Translations under genes and position numbers: made by a program
Shown here: positions 26,698-35,247 of the stretch, piece after piece
Position numbering within the stretch: the stretch's first letter is position 1
How the letters are laid out: each line of letters opens with the position of its first letter
Source of the DNA: CANDYO01 sp964627795
GTDB taxonomy: Bacteria > Pseudomonadota > Alphaproteobacteria > Rickettsiales > CANDYO01
Length of the DNA stretch: 64,000 nt
NCBI GenBank assembly: GCA_964627795.1
Contig: CAZVLF010000002.1
Location: 142,584-206,583, forward strand
Reading direction: 5' to 3'
Notes under the pieces: generated by a model
Told to the model about the DNA's origin: nothing
The model's database searches: none
What the model saw: only the letters and a program-made list of their open reading frames with translations

Positions 26698-28086
26698 ATG
26701 GCTTATATTAATCTCTATAATGTTTTATATAAAATGCCAGCTTTAAAAAAAGAAGATATGCTGGTTGAGTTAGAAGAACTTGCTGAAGAGTTTGTTAATT
26801 CTGGCTTGCTTCGTATTGATGCTGAACCAATGCAAAACTTTACTCGCTTTTCTCTTCCTACAAGAAATGTTCACATAGTTTTTTCTCATCGAGAATTATA
26901 TGAAGATCATTTGCGCTTAAGAACTTATAACCAATTATATCAAGCTTTGTTTGATTCAGGGGTTAAAAATAATATTGATGATAAAATTGATAAAGAGATA
27001 GAAAAACTTAAGAATCAACTAAAAAAACATCTTGAAGTTTTACCTCATATTGAAATGCAGATTGCAAGGATTTTAGTGCAATCAACCCATCCCGTTAATA
27101 TTAAAATGATTATTTTAGAAGAAGTTCAGGTATTTGTCTCATATGGACAAAATATAGGTGAAGTAATGGATGTTGTGTCTTGGCAACAGGTGGGAGCTAA
27201 TAGTGGAATGCAAAGCACTGATGGAAGAAATGTTGCAATTTTCATTTCTTGTGGAGGAGATCCTCTGTTCCTTGAGTCAACTAAATTAGAAAAAAGTGAA
27301 AATGAAACACACGCAGAAGAAGAGGAGAAACTTTATGGAGATGGAATTCCAGCATTAGCAAGAATGATGGGAATTGCTGGCCAAGAAATTGGCCATTATA
27401 GTGATATTATTCATGATAATAATGGAAGGCAAATTGGTAGGCATTCAGCTGATTTTAGCGGAACTAAAGCTGATCATAATGTAAACTTAGCAAGAATTAC
27501 TGATATGAATAATATTAATGCTTTATGGAATAAATTATTTGCTATTGGTTTAGGGAAACTTATTGATAAAGAAAATGAAATAAAATTTTATAAAAGAAAT
27601 CCAAATCGTCCTTTGGTATATTATTTTAAATTATTATTCACTTATTTTAGAAAAAAAATATTTATTATTAAAGCAAGAAAAATAGGTTTTTCACCTATTG
27701 AGGATTTTATCAATAAAGATTTTGTAGGAATAAGATTATATTCAATGTTAGGTGATATGATGTTCAATTTAGCACCTGTAGCTGATGTTTATAAGCATTC
27801 TGATAAAAATGTTGAAACTGCAATTGCCTGTATTGAAGCTTTAGCTCGAGTTCCTCAGCAAGCAAATAAGTGGGGGCATAAGAATACTCGTTTTTTATGG
27901 CGAAATCTTTACAAATTTTATTATTTTAAAGTTATTCCTAATTGTGTTAAAAGCTACGAAAAAATGTCAGGAAAAATTTTTACTGATTATCCCAATAAAA
28001 TGAGATATTATTCCCTCAAGGAAAAGCTTAAGCTTAAATTTAACTTTTTTAAACAAAAGCTTAGAAAAAAAATTATGAAAAAATAG
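26698..28086 (+). CDS. conserved protein of unknown function (possibly DUF2748-like), first of a two-gene unit
   Basis: A 462-residue protein beginning MAYINLYNVLYKMPALKKED. The ATG at 26698 has AAGGAAA at good spacing, better than the TTG two codons before. There is no signal peptide. The middle carries GIAGQEIGHYSDI at about 225-237, reminiscent of a gluzincin HExxH helix but with Gln in place of the first His, followed by GRHSADFSGTKADHN. The C-terminal 150 residues are basic, with aromatic helices (YYFKLLFTYFRKKIFIIKAR) that may touch membrane. I have a weak recollection of similar rickettsial proteins filed under DUF2748; this is not certain. The next gene starts 12 bases downstream, so they are co-transcribed. 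Confidence 0.7.
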   Translation: MAYINLYNVLYKMPALKKEDMLVELEELAEEFVNSGLLRIDAEPMQNFTRFSLPTRNVHIVFSHRELYEDHLRLRTYNQLYQALFDSGVKNNIDDKIDKEIEKLKNQLKKHLEVLPHIEMQIARILVQSTHPVNIKMIILEEVQVFVSYGQNIGEVMDVVSWQQVGANSGMQSTDGRNVAIFISCGGDPLFLESTKLEKSENETHAEEEEKLYGDGIPALARMMGIAGQEIGHYSDIIHDNNGRQIGRHSADFSGTKADHNVNLARITDMNNINALWNKLFAIGLGKLIDKENEIKFYKRNPNRPLVYYFKLLFTYFRKKIFIIKARKIGFSPIEDFINKDFVGIRLYSMLGDMMFNLAPVADVYKHSDKNVETAIACIEALARVPQQANKWGHKNTRFLWRNLYKFYYFKVIPNCVKSYEKMSGKIFTDYPNKMRYYSLKEKLKLKFNFFKQKLRKKIMKK

Positions 28087-28098
28087 AGGGGAATTTAT

Positions 28099-29076
28099 AT
28101 GTTCAGAAAATTTCTGGCAACTTTATTTAGTATTATATTCATTTTAAGCGGAAAAGTTTTGGCTTCAGAATATGTTAAAGAAAAGGCCAAGAAGCATGAT
28201 CAATATCATTATTCAGCACCTATCATTATAAGTGCTAATACTGATATTTTTAAAGTAGAAAAGATGTTTAATAAATTTTACCTGAAGAAAAATTTTATAG
28301 GTATGTCAACTGTAGTTGAAAAATATGATTTAATTTTTGATGTAAGTAATGTAGTTGTAAAACAGAAATTAGTTAGTTTTGCTGTTCATGCTGTAGCTGT
28401 TGGTCAACCAAACCTTGCTTACATGATTACTCATTCGTTTAATGCCAATAATGAAGAGCATATGATTGATTTAGCTACTATTGCTAAATCTTTAGTATCT
28501 AGCAATAATAATAAAATTGCTATGAAGATTGTAAAGCAGCTTGAAACTAATGAAAAGAATAATAAGGTTTCTGATATAGCTTTGGGTAAAATTGCAAAAA
28601 GAGCAGTTTATACACCAGGAGCTGAGTTTGTTGCCTTTGAAATAGAAAAAAATAGACCAAATTTAAGTAAAGAGATAAAAGATCTTATAGCTTTAAGAAA
28701 AATAGGTTATGACGAAAAAATTTGGAATGCTAAAGTTGCTTTTATGACATTAAGAGGAGATAAATTATCAGAAGAAATATTACATATAGTTAATTCATAT
28801 GACCCCAATACTAAAGATGGAGCAAGAAAATTAACTATACTTGCTAAATCTGCTTTAAGAGCAGAAGAACTTGAATTGGCTATGAGTATTGTTTCTAGAA
28901 TAGAAAGTAATTTCAAAAATAATGAAAACGAGCTTGCTTCTATTGCTAAAGCTTCTGCTTATATTCACGGAGGATTGCCAATCGCAATGGATATTGCTTC
29001 AAAACTTGGAAATAGTGAATATTGTAAGAATGTTAAAAAACTTGTATATAGAATAGCTGAAGAACATTCAAAATAA
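28099..29076 (+). CDS. exported helical-repeat protein of unknown function
   Basis: A 325-residue protein with a signal peptide (FRKFLATLFSIIFILSGKVLA, likely cut near residue 23). It is followed by helix pairs of about 35-40 residues that read like a TPR- or ARM-type solenoid. Recurring phrases are IATIAKSLVSSNNNKIAMKI, LGKIAKRAVYTPGAEFVAFE, LAKSALRAEELELAMSIVSR and IAKASAYIHGGLPIAMDIAS. AGAGGGGAA precedes the ATG by six bases. It is coupled to the upstream unknown gene and probably acts in the periplasm. No catalytic motif is seen. Confidence 0.7.
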   Translation: MFRKFLATLFSIIFILSGKVLASEYVKEKAKKHDQYHYSAPIIISANTDIFKVEKMFNKFYLKKNFIGMSTVVEKYDLIFDVSNVVVKQKLVSFAVHAVAVGQPNLAYMITHSFNANNEEHMIDLATIAKSLVSSNNNKIAMKIVKQLETNEKNNKVSDIALGKIAKRAVYTPGAEFVAFEIEKNRPNLSKEIKDLIALRKIGYDEKIWNAKVAFMTLRGDKLSEEILHIVNSYDPNTKDGARKLTILAKSALRAEELELAMSIVSRIESNFKNNENELASIAKASAYIHGGLPIAMDIASKLGNSEYCKNVKKLVYRIAEEHSK

Positions 29077-29173
29077 TTAATTAAAATTGTTTTTTAAACT
29101 ATTGCAGATGTACAGATATTAAACTAATATCCTACTATATTTATAAACTATTATTGTTGACCGATAGAAAATT

Positions 29174-30817
29174 ATGTCTTTATTACAAATTTCTGAGCCT
29201 GTTTCGCTGAAAAATAAAAAGCACAGAGAGTTATCATTAGGAATTGATTTGGGTACAACTAATTCAGTTGTTGCCTGCATATTAGAAGGAAAGCCTCAAA
29301 CTATAGGTGATGTTTATCCATCGGTATTTAATGGTATAAAATCTATAAAAAGACTAATGGGAACTAATGAGAAAATTATTTATCAAAATATAGAATATTC
29401 GCCCGTTGAAATATCTGCTCATTTTTTAAAAGATCTTAAAAATCAAGCAGAAAAAATAGTTGGAGTAAAATTTGAGAAAGCAGTTATAACCGTTCCAGCT
29501 CATTTTGACGATGCAGCAAGAAATGATACTAAATTAGCGGCAAAAATAGCTGGCCTTGAAGTTCTAAGATTAATAAATGAACCTACTGCTGCTGCGTTAG
29601 CTTATGGATTAGATCAAAAAGCTGAAGGTATATATCTTATTTATGATTTTGGAGGCGGAACTTTTGATGTTTCTGTTCTAAGGATGGAAAAAGGAGTTTT
29701 CCAAGTTTTAGCAACTGGAGGAGATACATTTTTAGGTGGAGACGATATTGATTTAGCGATTTTAAAATATTTAGGACTTAATGAAAGCGAATATTCTCTA
29801 GCAAGAGAGGCCAAGGAATATTTATCAAATAATGATATATGGAGTAAAAATGGTAATGTTCTTACGAAAGAACAATTTAACCAAATAGCAAAACCTTTTA
29901 TTGAAAGAACAATTAATATTTGTGTCACCACTATAAAAGAAAGTAATGTTGAAAAAATAAATGACATAATTTTAGTTGGAGGCTCTACAAGGACTCCACT
30001 AGTAAAAGAGATGATTGAACAATTTTGGCAAAAGCCACTAGATAATATTGACCCTGATATTGTTGTAGCTTTGGGTGCAGCTATTACAGCTGACTCTTTA
30101 ACTAATGGTTCAGATAATTTATTGCTTGATGTTAATTCTCTTTCAATTGGGCTTGAAGTTATGGGAGGGATGAATGAGCGCATTATACCAAAAAATTCTC
30201 CTATTCCATGTTCAGTTTCTAAGCAGTTCACCACTTACCAAGATGGCCAAACAGGGATGATTTTTCATATTGTTCAAGGGGAAAGAGAAATGGCAGGTGA
30301 TTGTAGGTCACTTGCAAGGTTTGAACTTAAAGGAATTCCTCCCATGAGGGCAGGGGTTGCTAAAGTTGCAGTAAATTTTTCAATTGATGCAGATGGTCTT
30401 TTAACTATATCAGCAATTGAAGAAACAAGTGGCATTAAACAAATAATTGAAATGAAGCCAAGTTATGGTGTTTCTCAAGAAGAAGTTGAGAAGATGATAG
30501 AACAATCATATGTTTATGCTGAGCAAGATTTTTTAGCAAAAAACTTAGCACAAGCAAGATTAAAAGCGGAAGAAAATATAAAAAATATAATACTAGGTTT
30601 AGAAGAAGATGAAAATCTTATTTCTCATGAAAAGAAAAATGAAATTTTATCAGTAATTAAAGAGCTTGAACAAATATCATCCCGAGATGATTATAAAAAA
30701 ATTGAGATTGCTAATGAAAAACTAGAAGCTTGCTCTTATGAGTTTATCCATGCTAGATTAAATAGACAAATCAGAGATATTTTAAAAGGTAAAAGTACTA
30801 AGGAGTTTAAGAGCTAG
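29174..30817 (+). CDS. hscA: Fe-S cluster assembly chaperone HscA (Hsp70 family)
   Basis: HscA is the specialised Hsp70 that, with HscB, helps transfer Fe-S clusters from IscU. The 547 residues show the ATPase signatures GIDLGTTNSVVA, NEPTAAALAYGL, IYDFGGGTFDVSVLRME and ILVGGSTRTPLV. The substrate domain is HscA-specific: SLARFELKGIPPMRAGVAK, FSIDADGLLTISAIEETSG and KPSYGVSQEEVEKM. It is shorter than E. coli HscA (616 residues); the shortening appears spread over the ATPase domain, including the 175-230 region and the region before EKIIYQNIEYSP. It is separated from the isc genes here and followed 12 bases later by kdsB. Confidence 0.92.
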   Translation: MSLLQISEPVSLKNKKHRELSLGIDLGTTNSVVACILEGKPQTIGDVYPSVFNGIKSIKRLMGTNEKIIYQNIEYSPVEISAHFLKDLKNQAEKIVGVKFEKAVITVPAHFDDAARNDTKLAAKIAGLEVLRLINEPTAAALAYGLDQKAEGIYLIYDFGGGTFDVSVLRMEKGVFQVLATGGDTFLGGDDIDLAILKYLGLNESEYSLAREAKEYLSNNDIWSKNGNVLTKEQFNQIAKPFIERTINICVTTIKESNVEKINDIILVGGSTRTPLVKEMIEQFWQKPLDNIDPDIVVALGAAITADSLTNGSDNLLLDVNSLSIGLEVMGGMNERIIPKNSPIPCSVSKQFTTYQDGQTGMIFHIVQGEREMAGDCRSLARFELKGIPPMRAGVAKVAVNFSIDADGLLTISAIEETSGIKQIIEMKPSYGVSQEEVEKMIEQSYVYAEQDFLAKNLAQARLKAEENIKNIILGLEEDENLISHEKKNEILSVIKELEQISSRDDYKKIEIANEKLEACSYEFIHARLNRQIRDILKGKSTKEFKS

Positions 30818-30829
30818 GAGAAAATTTGA

Positions 30830-31585
30830 ATGACTAATTTTGATGATAAAGCAGCAATAATTATTCCAATTAGAATGGGATCTACACGCTTACCAGGAAA
30901 ATTCCATGCTGATATTGGTGGAAAGCCAATGATACTTCACATTATTGATAGAGCAAGAGAAACTGAATTAACTAATATTTATGTTGCTTGTGATCATCAA
31001 GATCATTTTAAACTAATACAAGATTACGGTGCTAAAGCGGTGATGACAAGTGCACAGCATCAATCAGGCTCAGATAGAGTTTATGAGGCTTTAGAAATTA
31101 TTGATGAGGAAAGAAAATTTGAATATGTGGTTAACCTTCAAGGGGATATTCCTTTTGTAAAACCACAAACTATAGTTGCAGTTTTATCGCAATTATATAA
31201 TGACAAGCATGCTGATATAAGTACTATGCTATCAAGCTTTAAAAATATAGAAGATGTGAAAAACCCAAATTTTGTAAAATGCGTTTTTGATACAGGTTTT
31301 CATGCATTATATTTTTCAAGGCATCCCATTCCTTATCTAATGTCAGGCGTAAGTCCTGATTATTACCATCATATAGGAATTTATGCGTATCGCCGTTCGG
31401 CTTTAAAAAAATTCGTTAATCTTCCTCAAAGTAGTCTTGAAATGAGTGAAAAATTAGAGCAGCTAAGAGCTTTAGAAAATGGAATGAAAATTAAAGTTGG
31501 ATTTACCGAAGATTTGCCTATTTCAGTTGATGTTGAAGAAGATTTGAACATTGCAAGGGAATTTATTAAAAATAGATTGAAGTGA
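30830..31585 (+). CDS. kdsB: 3-deoxy-manno-octulosonate cytidylyltransferase KdsB
   Basis: KdsB activates Kdo as CMP-Kdo for the LPS inner core. The 251 residues match the family. Signatures are IPIRMGSTRLPGKFHADIGG (12-31), QHQSGSDRVYEA (about 84), NLQGDIPFV (about 105) and the C-terminal SVDVEEDLNIAREF. An AGGAG lies 8 bases before the ATG. It is the second gene after hscA and ends 2 bases from the convergent sensor-like gene. Together with lpxC it shows a working LPS pathway. Confidence 0.97.
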   Translation: MTNFDDKAAIIIPIRMGSTRLPGKFHADIGGKPMILHIIDRARETELTNIYVACDHQDHFKLIQDYGAKAVMTSAQHQSGSDRVYEALEIIDEERKFEYVVNLQGDIPFVKPQTIVAVLSQLYNDKHADISTMLSSFKNIEDVKNPNFVKCVFDTGFHALYFSRHPIPYLMSGVSPDYYHHIGIYAYRRSALKKFVNLPQSSLEMSEKLEQLRALENGMKIKVGFTEDLPISVDVEEDLNIAREFIKNRLK

Positions 31586-31587
31586 AG

Positions 31588-32241
31588 CTACTTCAATCTA
31601 TTTAAAGCATGTTTAACGTTTTTATCTAATATTAAATAAAATACAAAGAAAATAACAGAGATAAGCAATATACCGAAATATCTAGTATTATTGTACATAA
31701 TCCACTCTTTGCTTACATCATAAAAAACTTCAACTACACCATTAATTTTATCTTTTTCATCAGATTTTTTAGTTATAATAGGATTTAAAGTTTTAATAAA
31801 AATATGGTATTTGTTGTCAATATTGGTTCTAGCAGGCCAAATTGTATCAATTAATTGTTTTCCTTCCATGGCCTCTTTAACGCTTATCTCTTTATTGCTC
31901 AAAAAAGATTTGGCTATAAAATCCATAAAATTAAAACTTGAATCTTTTTTAACCTCGATATCGCTGGTTGAAGTAATAATTTTTTCTTCATTGTCATAAA
32001 CGTTAATTCTAGCAGCAGGAAAATTGATTAGAAACTTTTCTAAATTTTCTTTGAGATTCTCTTTATCAGTTTTATAGATGTTTGCTTCAATTTGTGTTGA
32101 TAAAAGATTGGATAAGGAATAAAGATTCTTGGTGGTTATGGTAGTTAATGCAGCATGTAGCACTAAAATCATAAAAATAGCAAATACATAAGCTAATAAA
32201 AATAATTTTGTTGTTGGTTTATAAAAGCTATTTATAATCAT
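31588..32241 (-). CDS. orphan two-helix membrane sensor-type protein without an output domain
   Basis: A 217-residue protein. Start: ATG 32241 (MIINSFYKPTTKL) with GGGGAC 5 bases upstream; an ATG four codons earlier is possible. A membrane helix at about 10-32 is followed by a periplasmic domain of about 135 residues (NFPAARINVYDNEEKIITS resembles a Cache- or CHASE-like strand pattern). A second helix at about 188-208 precedes a 10-residue cytoplasmic tail. This is the input half of a histidine kinase or diguanylate cyclase with no catalytic part. Its stop codon is 2 bases from the convergent kdsB end, so any output domain has been lost or never existed. Function unknown. Confidence 0.65.
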   Translation of the reverse strand: MIINSFYKPTTKLFLLAYVFAIFMILVLHAALTTITTKNLYSLSNLLSTQIEANIYKTDKENLKENLEKFLINFPAARINVYDNEEKIITSTSDIEVKKDSSFNFMDFIAKSFLSNKEISVKEAMEGKQLIDTIWPARTNIDNKYHIFIKTLNPIITKKSDEKDKINGVVEVFYDVSKEWIMYNNTRYFGILLISVIFFVFYLILDKNVKHALNRLK

Positions 32242-32307
32242 AATTGTCCCCATTCACTCAACTATAAATAATAGTGTAATTATGTTTAATTTTTAAGGAG
32301 AAATGAA

Positions 32308-32757
32308 ATGAAAAATAGAGATTTAAGAGAATTTAAAAACTTTCAAAGAGAAGAAAAAGAATGTTTATCTAGCATGGTTCAAGAACTACGCAACAATATT
32401 ATAAATTACTTTGATGATATACATACTAGAAATCAAGCTATGAGCTATTTTATAGATATAAATGATGAAATAGGTAGAATAAGAAACTCTATTATTCAAA
32501 ACCTACATGATGAGAGAGAGAATTTTAGAAACGAAAATGATTTTTCAGAGTGGTTGGTGCAGTTTGGTCATTATATAATGGGATTTAGAGCAAGAGTTTT
32601 TTCTTTCTTTGAAGAAACTATTGAAGGAATGCATATTAACACTCAAGCAATTTTTGAAGAAAATAATACTGATTTATATAGAGACTCTCTAAACAACGCA
32701 TTTAGAGGCGCTCTTTTAGGAGGATTCTTGATATTAAGTGAAGAATATTTCAATTGA
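32308..32757 (+). CDS. small helical hypothetical protein
   Basis: 149 residues with a strong Shine-Dalgarno (AAGGAG) 6-10 bases upstream. An overlapping two-codon ATG-AAA-TGA mini-frame lies just before the true ATG. The protein is charged and helical (EFKNFQREEKECLSSMVQEL and so on), with a hydrophobic Gly/Leu-rich C-terminal helix (FRGALLGGFLILSEE). No family recognised. Flanking spacers contain nothing notable on the right side (32758-33024). Confidence 0.6.
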   Translation: MKNRDLREFKNFQREEKECLSSMVQELRNNIINYFDDIHTRNQAMSYFIDINDEIGRIRNSIIQNLHDERENFRNENDFSEWLVQFGHYIMGFRARVFSFFEETIEGMHINTQAIFEENNTDLYRDSLNNAFRGALLGGFLILSEEYFN

Positions 32758-33024
32758 TAAATTGAATAATAGTGATGCATAAAAGAATATATTGATTAGT
32801 TATTGGTGTAGAAGTTGATGAAATTAAATAATAGTTGTTTTTAAGATTTGTTCGACAATGTTATTGATTTGAGTATAGGTTTGTTTTTTAAATTAATTTA
32901 AGCAAATTAATTTGACAATCGCCATTAAAATTTTTAATTGGTTAATCTTATTATTTTATTAATATACCAACATTAAGCTAACTATAGAAAGTTTATTGCT
33001 TAAATTTAATTTTCTGAGTTTTGT

Positions 33025-33534
33025 ATGAAACAAAAAATCATTCTTACATCCATTTTGTTTTTCCTGTGTGTGATAATTTTCACTAATGATAACAAAACAA
33101 ATTCTTTGCCTATATTAGATTATATAGTGGTAGAAAAATCAAAACGCAAAATGAAAGTTTACTCAAGAAATATCTTAATAAAGGAATATAAGATTTCTTT
33201 AGGATTTAACCCTATAGGTTCCAAGGAAAGAGAGGGTGATGGTAAAACGCCAGAAGGTGAATATTACATTATCAAAAAAAAACCTAAAAGCCGTTACTAT
33301 TTATCTATGGAAATTTCTTATCCAAATATAGAAGAAGAGAAAATTGCAAAAGAAAAGAATATTTCTCCTGGTAGTGCAATCATGATACATGGCCTTCATA
33401 AAGGGTTTGGATGGATTGGTAAAATGCATTTACTAAAGGATTGGACTTTAGGCTGTATTGCAGTGACTAACGAAGAGATGAAAGAAATATATTATGCGAC
33501 TCCTCTCAAAACTAAAGTTAAAATTTACCCATAA
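33025..33534 (+). CDS. L,D-transpeptidase (YkuD family)
   Basis: A peptidoglycan cross-linking or modifying enzyme of the periplasm. The 169 residues include an N-terminal signal or anchor helix (3-20) and the YkuD domain. Domain sequences include VVEKSKRKMKVYSRN, EGDGKTPEGEYYI, IMIHGLHKG with catalytic His122, and TLGCIAVTNEEM with nucleophile Cys144. The single short domain and absence of a LysM module are typical of small Ldts. Its presence alongside alr indicates that the cell keeps peptidoglycan with 3-3 links or a related modification. It is a single gene with no coupled neighbour. Confidence 0.92.
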   Translation: MKQKIILTSILFFLCVIIFTNDNKTNSLPILDYIVVEKSKRKMKVYSRNILIKEYKISLGFNPIGSKEREGDGKTPEGEYYIIKKKPKSRYYLSMEISYPNIEEEKIAKEKNISPGSAIMIHGLHKGFGWIGKMHLLKDWTLGCIAVTNEEMKEIYYATPLKTKVKIYP

Positions 33535-33737
33535 TTTTTATTTTTAAAAAACTTATCACAAAAGGAGAGTTATACTGTATCATACAATATCTTATTCAAG
33601 AACAAAATAAAATGTTTGATGCTTTTTATAAAAGTACCTGCTTAGGGTGGCATTTCAAATATTACGCTAATATGCGAGTTTTTGACGATATTAATGTTTA
33701 AATCAAACTAAATGGTTAGTAAAAAATATATTAAAGA

Positions 33738-33766
33738 TTGATTTGCAAGGGTTTGAGTAATATAAT
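33738..33766 (+). promoter_or_regulatory. near-consensus sigma-70 promoter for the cupredoxin-FTR1 operon
   Basis: TTGATT (33738-33743), a 17-base spacer, and a perfect TATAAT (33761-33766), 32 bases before the first ATG. Just downstream, ATCAAA and TTTGAT form a short inverted repeat in the leader that could be part of an operator. Confidence 0.7.
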
Positions 33767-33798
33767 TAAGGAAATCAAAATTTTACGATTTGATAAAT

Positions 33799-34167
33799 AT
33801 GCTATCTACAATTTTTAATAGGTTAAAAAGAAGTTTTTTATTGGTTGCTATTTCTTGCTTATTTTATTTTCCTCAAGCAATTTATGCTGAGGAAACTAAA
33901 GAATTTGAAATCTTTATAGAAAACCACTATTTTACGCCGAGTGTTATTGAAGTTCCATCTCATAAAAAATTTATACTGAAAGTTATAAATAAAGATAATG
34001 AAGTTGAAGAGTTTGAAAGCTTTGATTTAAGAAGAGAAAAAATCATTCCGGCAAATGGAAAAATAATTTTAAGATTAGGCCCTTTAAATGAGGGGGAATA
34101 TAGCTTTGTTGGTGAATTCCATTCTCAAACTGCTAAAGGAATTCTAATAGCTAAGAAAGAGAAATAA
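33799..34167 (+). CDS. periplasmic cupredoxin-like protein paired with an FTR1 permease
   Basis: A 122-residue protein starting MLSTIFNRLKRSFLLVAIS. The TTG three codons before has no better signal. There is a signal peptide (likely cut after IYA, about residue 32), then a small beta-domain of cupredoxin_1 type (FEIFIENHYFTPSVIEVP, ILRLGPLNEGEYSFVGEFH, TAKGILIAKK). The classical copper Cys is not evident; the motif area near the end has His but no Cys. It ends 2 bases before the FTR1 gene. This pairing is known from bacterial ferrous iron uptake operons, where the periplasmic protein captures or oxidises iron. Confidence 0.8.
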   Translation: MLSTIFNRLKRSFLLVAISCLFYFPQAIYAEETKEFEIFIENHYFTPSVIEVPSHKKFILKVINKDNEVEEFESFDLRREKIIPANGKIILRLGPLNEGEYSFVGEFHSQTAKGILIAKKEK

Positions 34168-34169
34168 AT

Positions 34170-34958
34170 ATGTTATCAGCTATAATAATTACATTTAGAG
34201 AATTAATAGAAATATTTTTGGTTGTTGGGGTTATTTCAGCAGCTTTAAATGATCATAAAAGAAAAAAATCTTTAATAGTTGTTGGTATAATTTTAGGCTT
34301 ATTTCTTGCTGGTTTAATGGCATGGTCTTTAGGATATATAACTTCTCTATTTGAAGGTTATGGCCAGGAGTTAGTAAATGTATTTATGCTTTTAGCTGCA
34401 GTTTTATGTATTATGTGGACTTTAATTTGGGTTAATAACTATTCTATGCTAATTAAGAAAAAGCAAGATGAAGGAAGAACCAATTTTATTCCATTAATTA
34501 TGATAATTTCAATTTGCATAGCAAGAGAAGGAGCTGAATTAATATTATTCTTAAATGGAATCTTAGCCAGCGGTGTTAAGCATTATGAGATGATAGGTGG
34601 ACTTTTATTAGGCATGTTAGGCGGAATAATATTTGGATTAGTGGTTTATTTTGGGCTGATTGAAATGTCAAAAAAATGGTTTTTTAAAACATTGAATATT
34701 CTTTTTATTCTGCTTGGGGCAAGCATGTCAGCACAAATTGCCAATAACTTAGTTTCAGCTGGAATTATAACTTCATTGACTCAAACTGCCTGGGATAGTA
34801 GGTGGTTGATTAAAGACGAATCCTTAATAGGTAAGTTATTATCAGGTTTATTTGGGTATACCTCAAAGCCATTAGTGGTGGAAGTTATATTTTATTTAGC
34901 TATGGTGATTTTAATGACTTTTATTAGTAATAGAAGAAAAGTAGCAAAAAATAATTGA
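34170..34958 (+). CDS. FTR1-family iron permease
   Basis: A 262-residue integral membrane protein with about seven helices. The two family-defining R-E-x-x-E iron motifs are present: RELIE at residues 10-14 and REGAE at 119-123. FTR1/EfeU proteins move iron after oxidation at the outer face. It directly follows the cupredoxin-like gene (2-base gap), and no EfeO/EfeB peroxidase partner is present. This gives the organism a dedicated iron import route. I do not think it is a core Rickettsiales gene, so acquisition by transfer is possible. Confidence 0.92.
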   Translation: MLSAIIITFRELIEIFLVVGVISAALNDHKRKKSLIVVGIILGLFLAGLMAWSLGYITSLFEGYGQELVNVFMLLAAVLCIMWTLIWVNNYSMLIKKKQDEGRTNFIPLIMIISICIAREGAELILFLNGILASGVKHYEMIGGLLLGMLGGIIFGLVVYFGLIEMSKKWFFKTLNILFILLGASMSAQIANNLVSAGIITSLTQTAWDSRWLIKDESLIGKLLSGLFGYTSKPLVVEVIFYLAMVILMTFISNRRKVAKNN

Positions 34959-35107
34959 ATCCTTGTATTGTAAGATGGTCATTAGATCTTAAATATTAAC
35001 CTTTTATAAGTTAAATATTAATGTAATTTATTTATCTCTTAAAACTCATTAATCTTGCATAAAAAAATAAAAATATATTCTTTTCTGTTAACATTTTATT
35101 AATCATT

Positions 35108-35131
35108 ATATTGTGATAATTATCACAATAT
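35108..35131. promoter_or_regulatory. 24-bp perfect palindrome with a CRP/FNR-type site upstream of virB8
   Basis: The 24 bases are an exact palindrome. The centre reads TGTGA-TAATTA-TCACA, the E. coli CRP half-site pair with the standard 6-base spacer. It lies 117 bases before the virB8 start in a 289-base spacer and is not followed by a T tract, so it looks like an operator and not a terminator. Confidence 0.6.
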
Positions 35132-35247
35132 TAGTGAAATGAAATTGTAGTGCAATTTTTAATTGAAAATATTACTAATAACCTTTGATGTGTTAAATAT
35201 ATTATAGTAGACTTATTAAAGTTTAGGAGGAGAGGACTTTTTTATTA

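Noticed and set aside
27340..27460. Active zinc metalloprotease in the 462-residue protein
   Set aside because: The helix reads QEIGH, not HExxH, so the first zinc ligand is missing; it is kept only as a possible degenerate or different site.
29174..30817. General chaperone DnaK
   Set aside because: The substrate-binding half carries HscA-specific sequence (GIPPMRAG, DADGLLTISA, KPSYGVS), and the length is well below DnaK.
35108..35131. Palindrome as the terminator of the FTR1 gene
   Set aside because: It lies 150 bases after the FTR1 stop, has no T tract on the plus strand, and its half-sites match a regulator site better.
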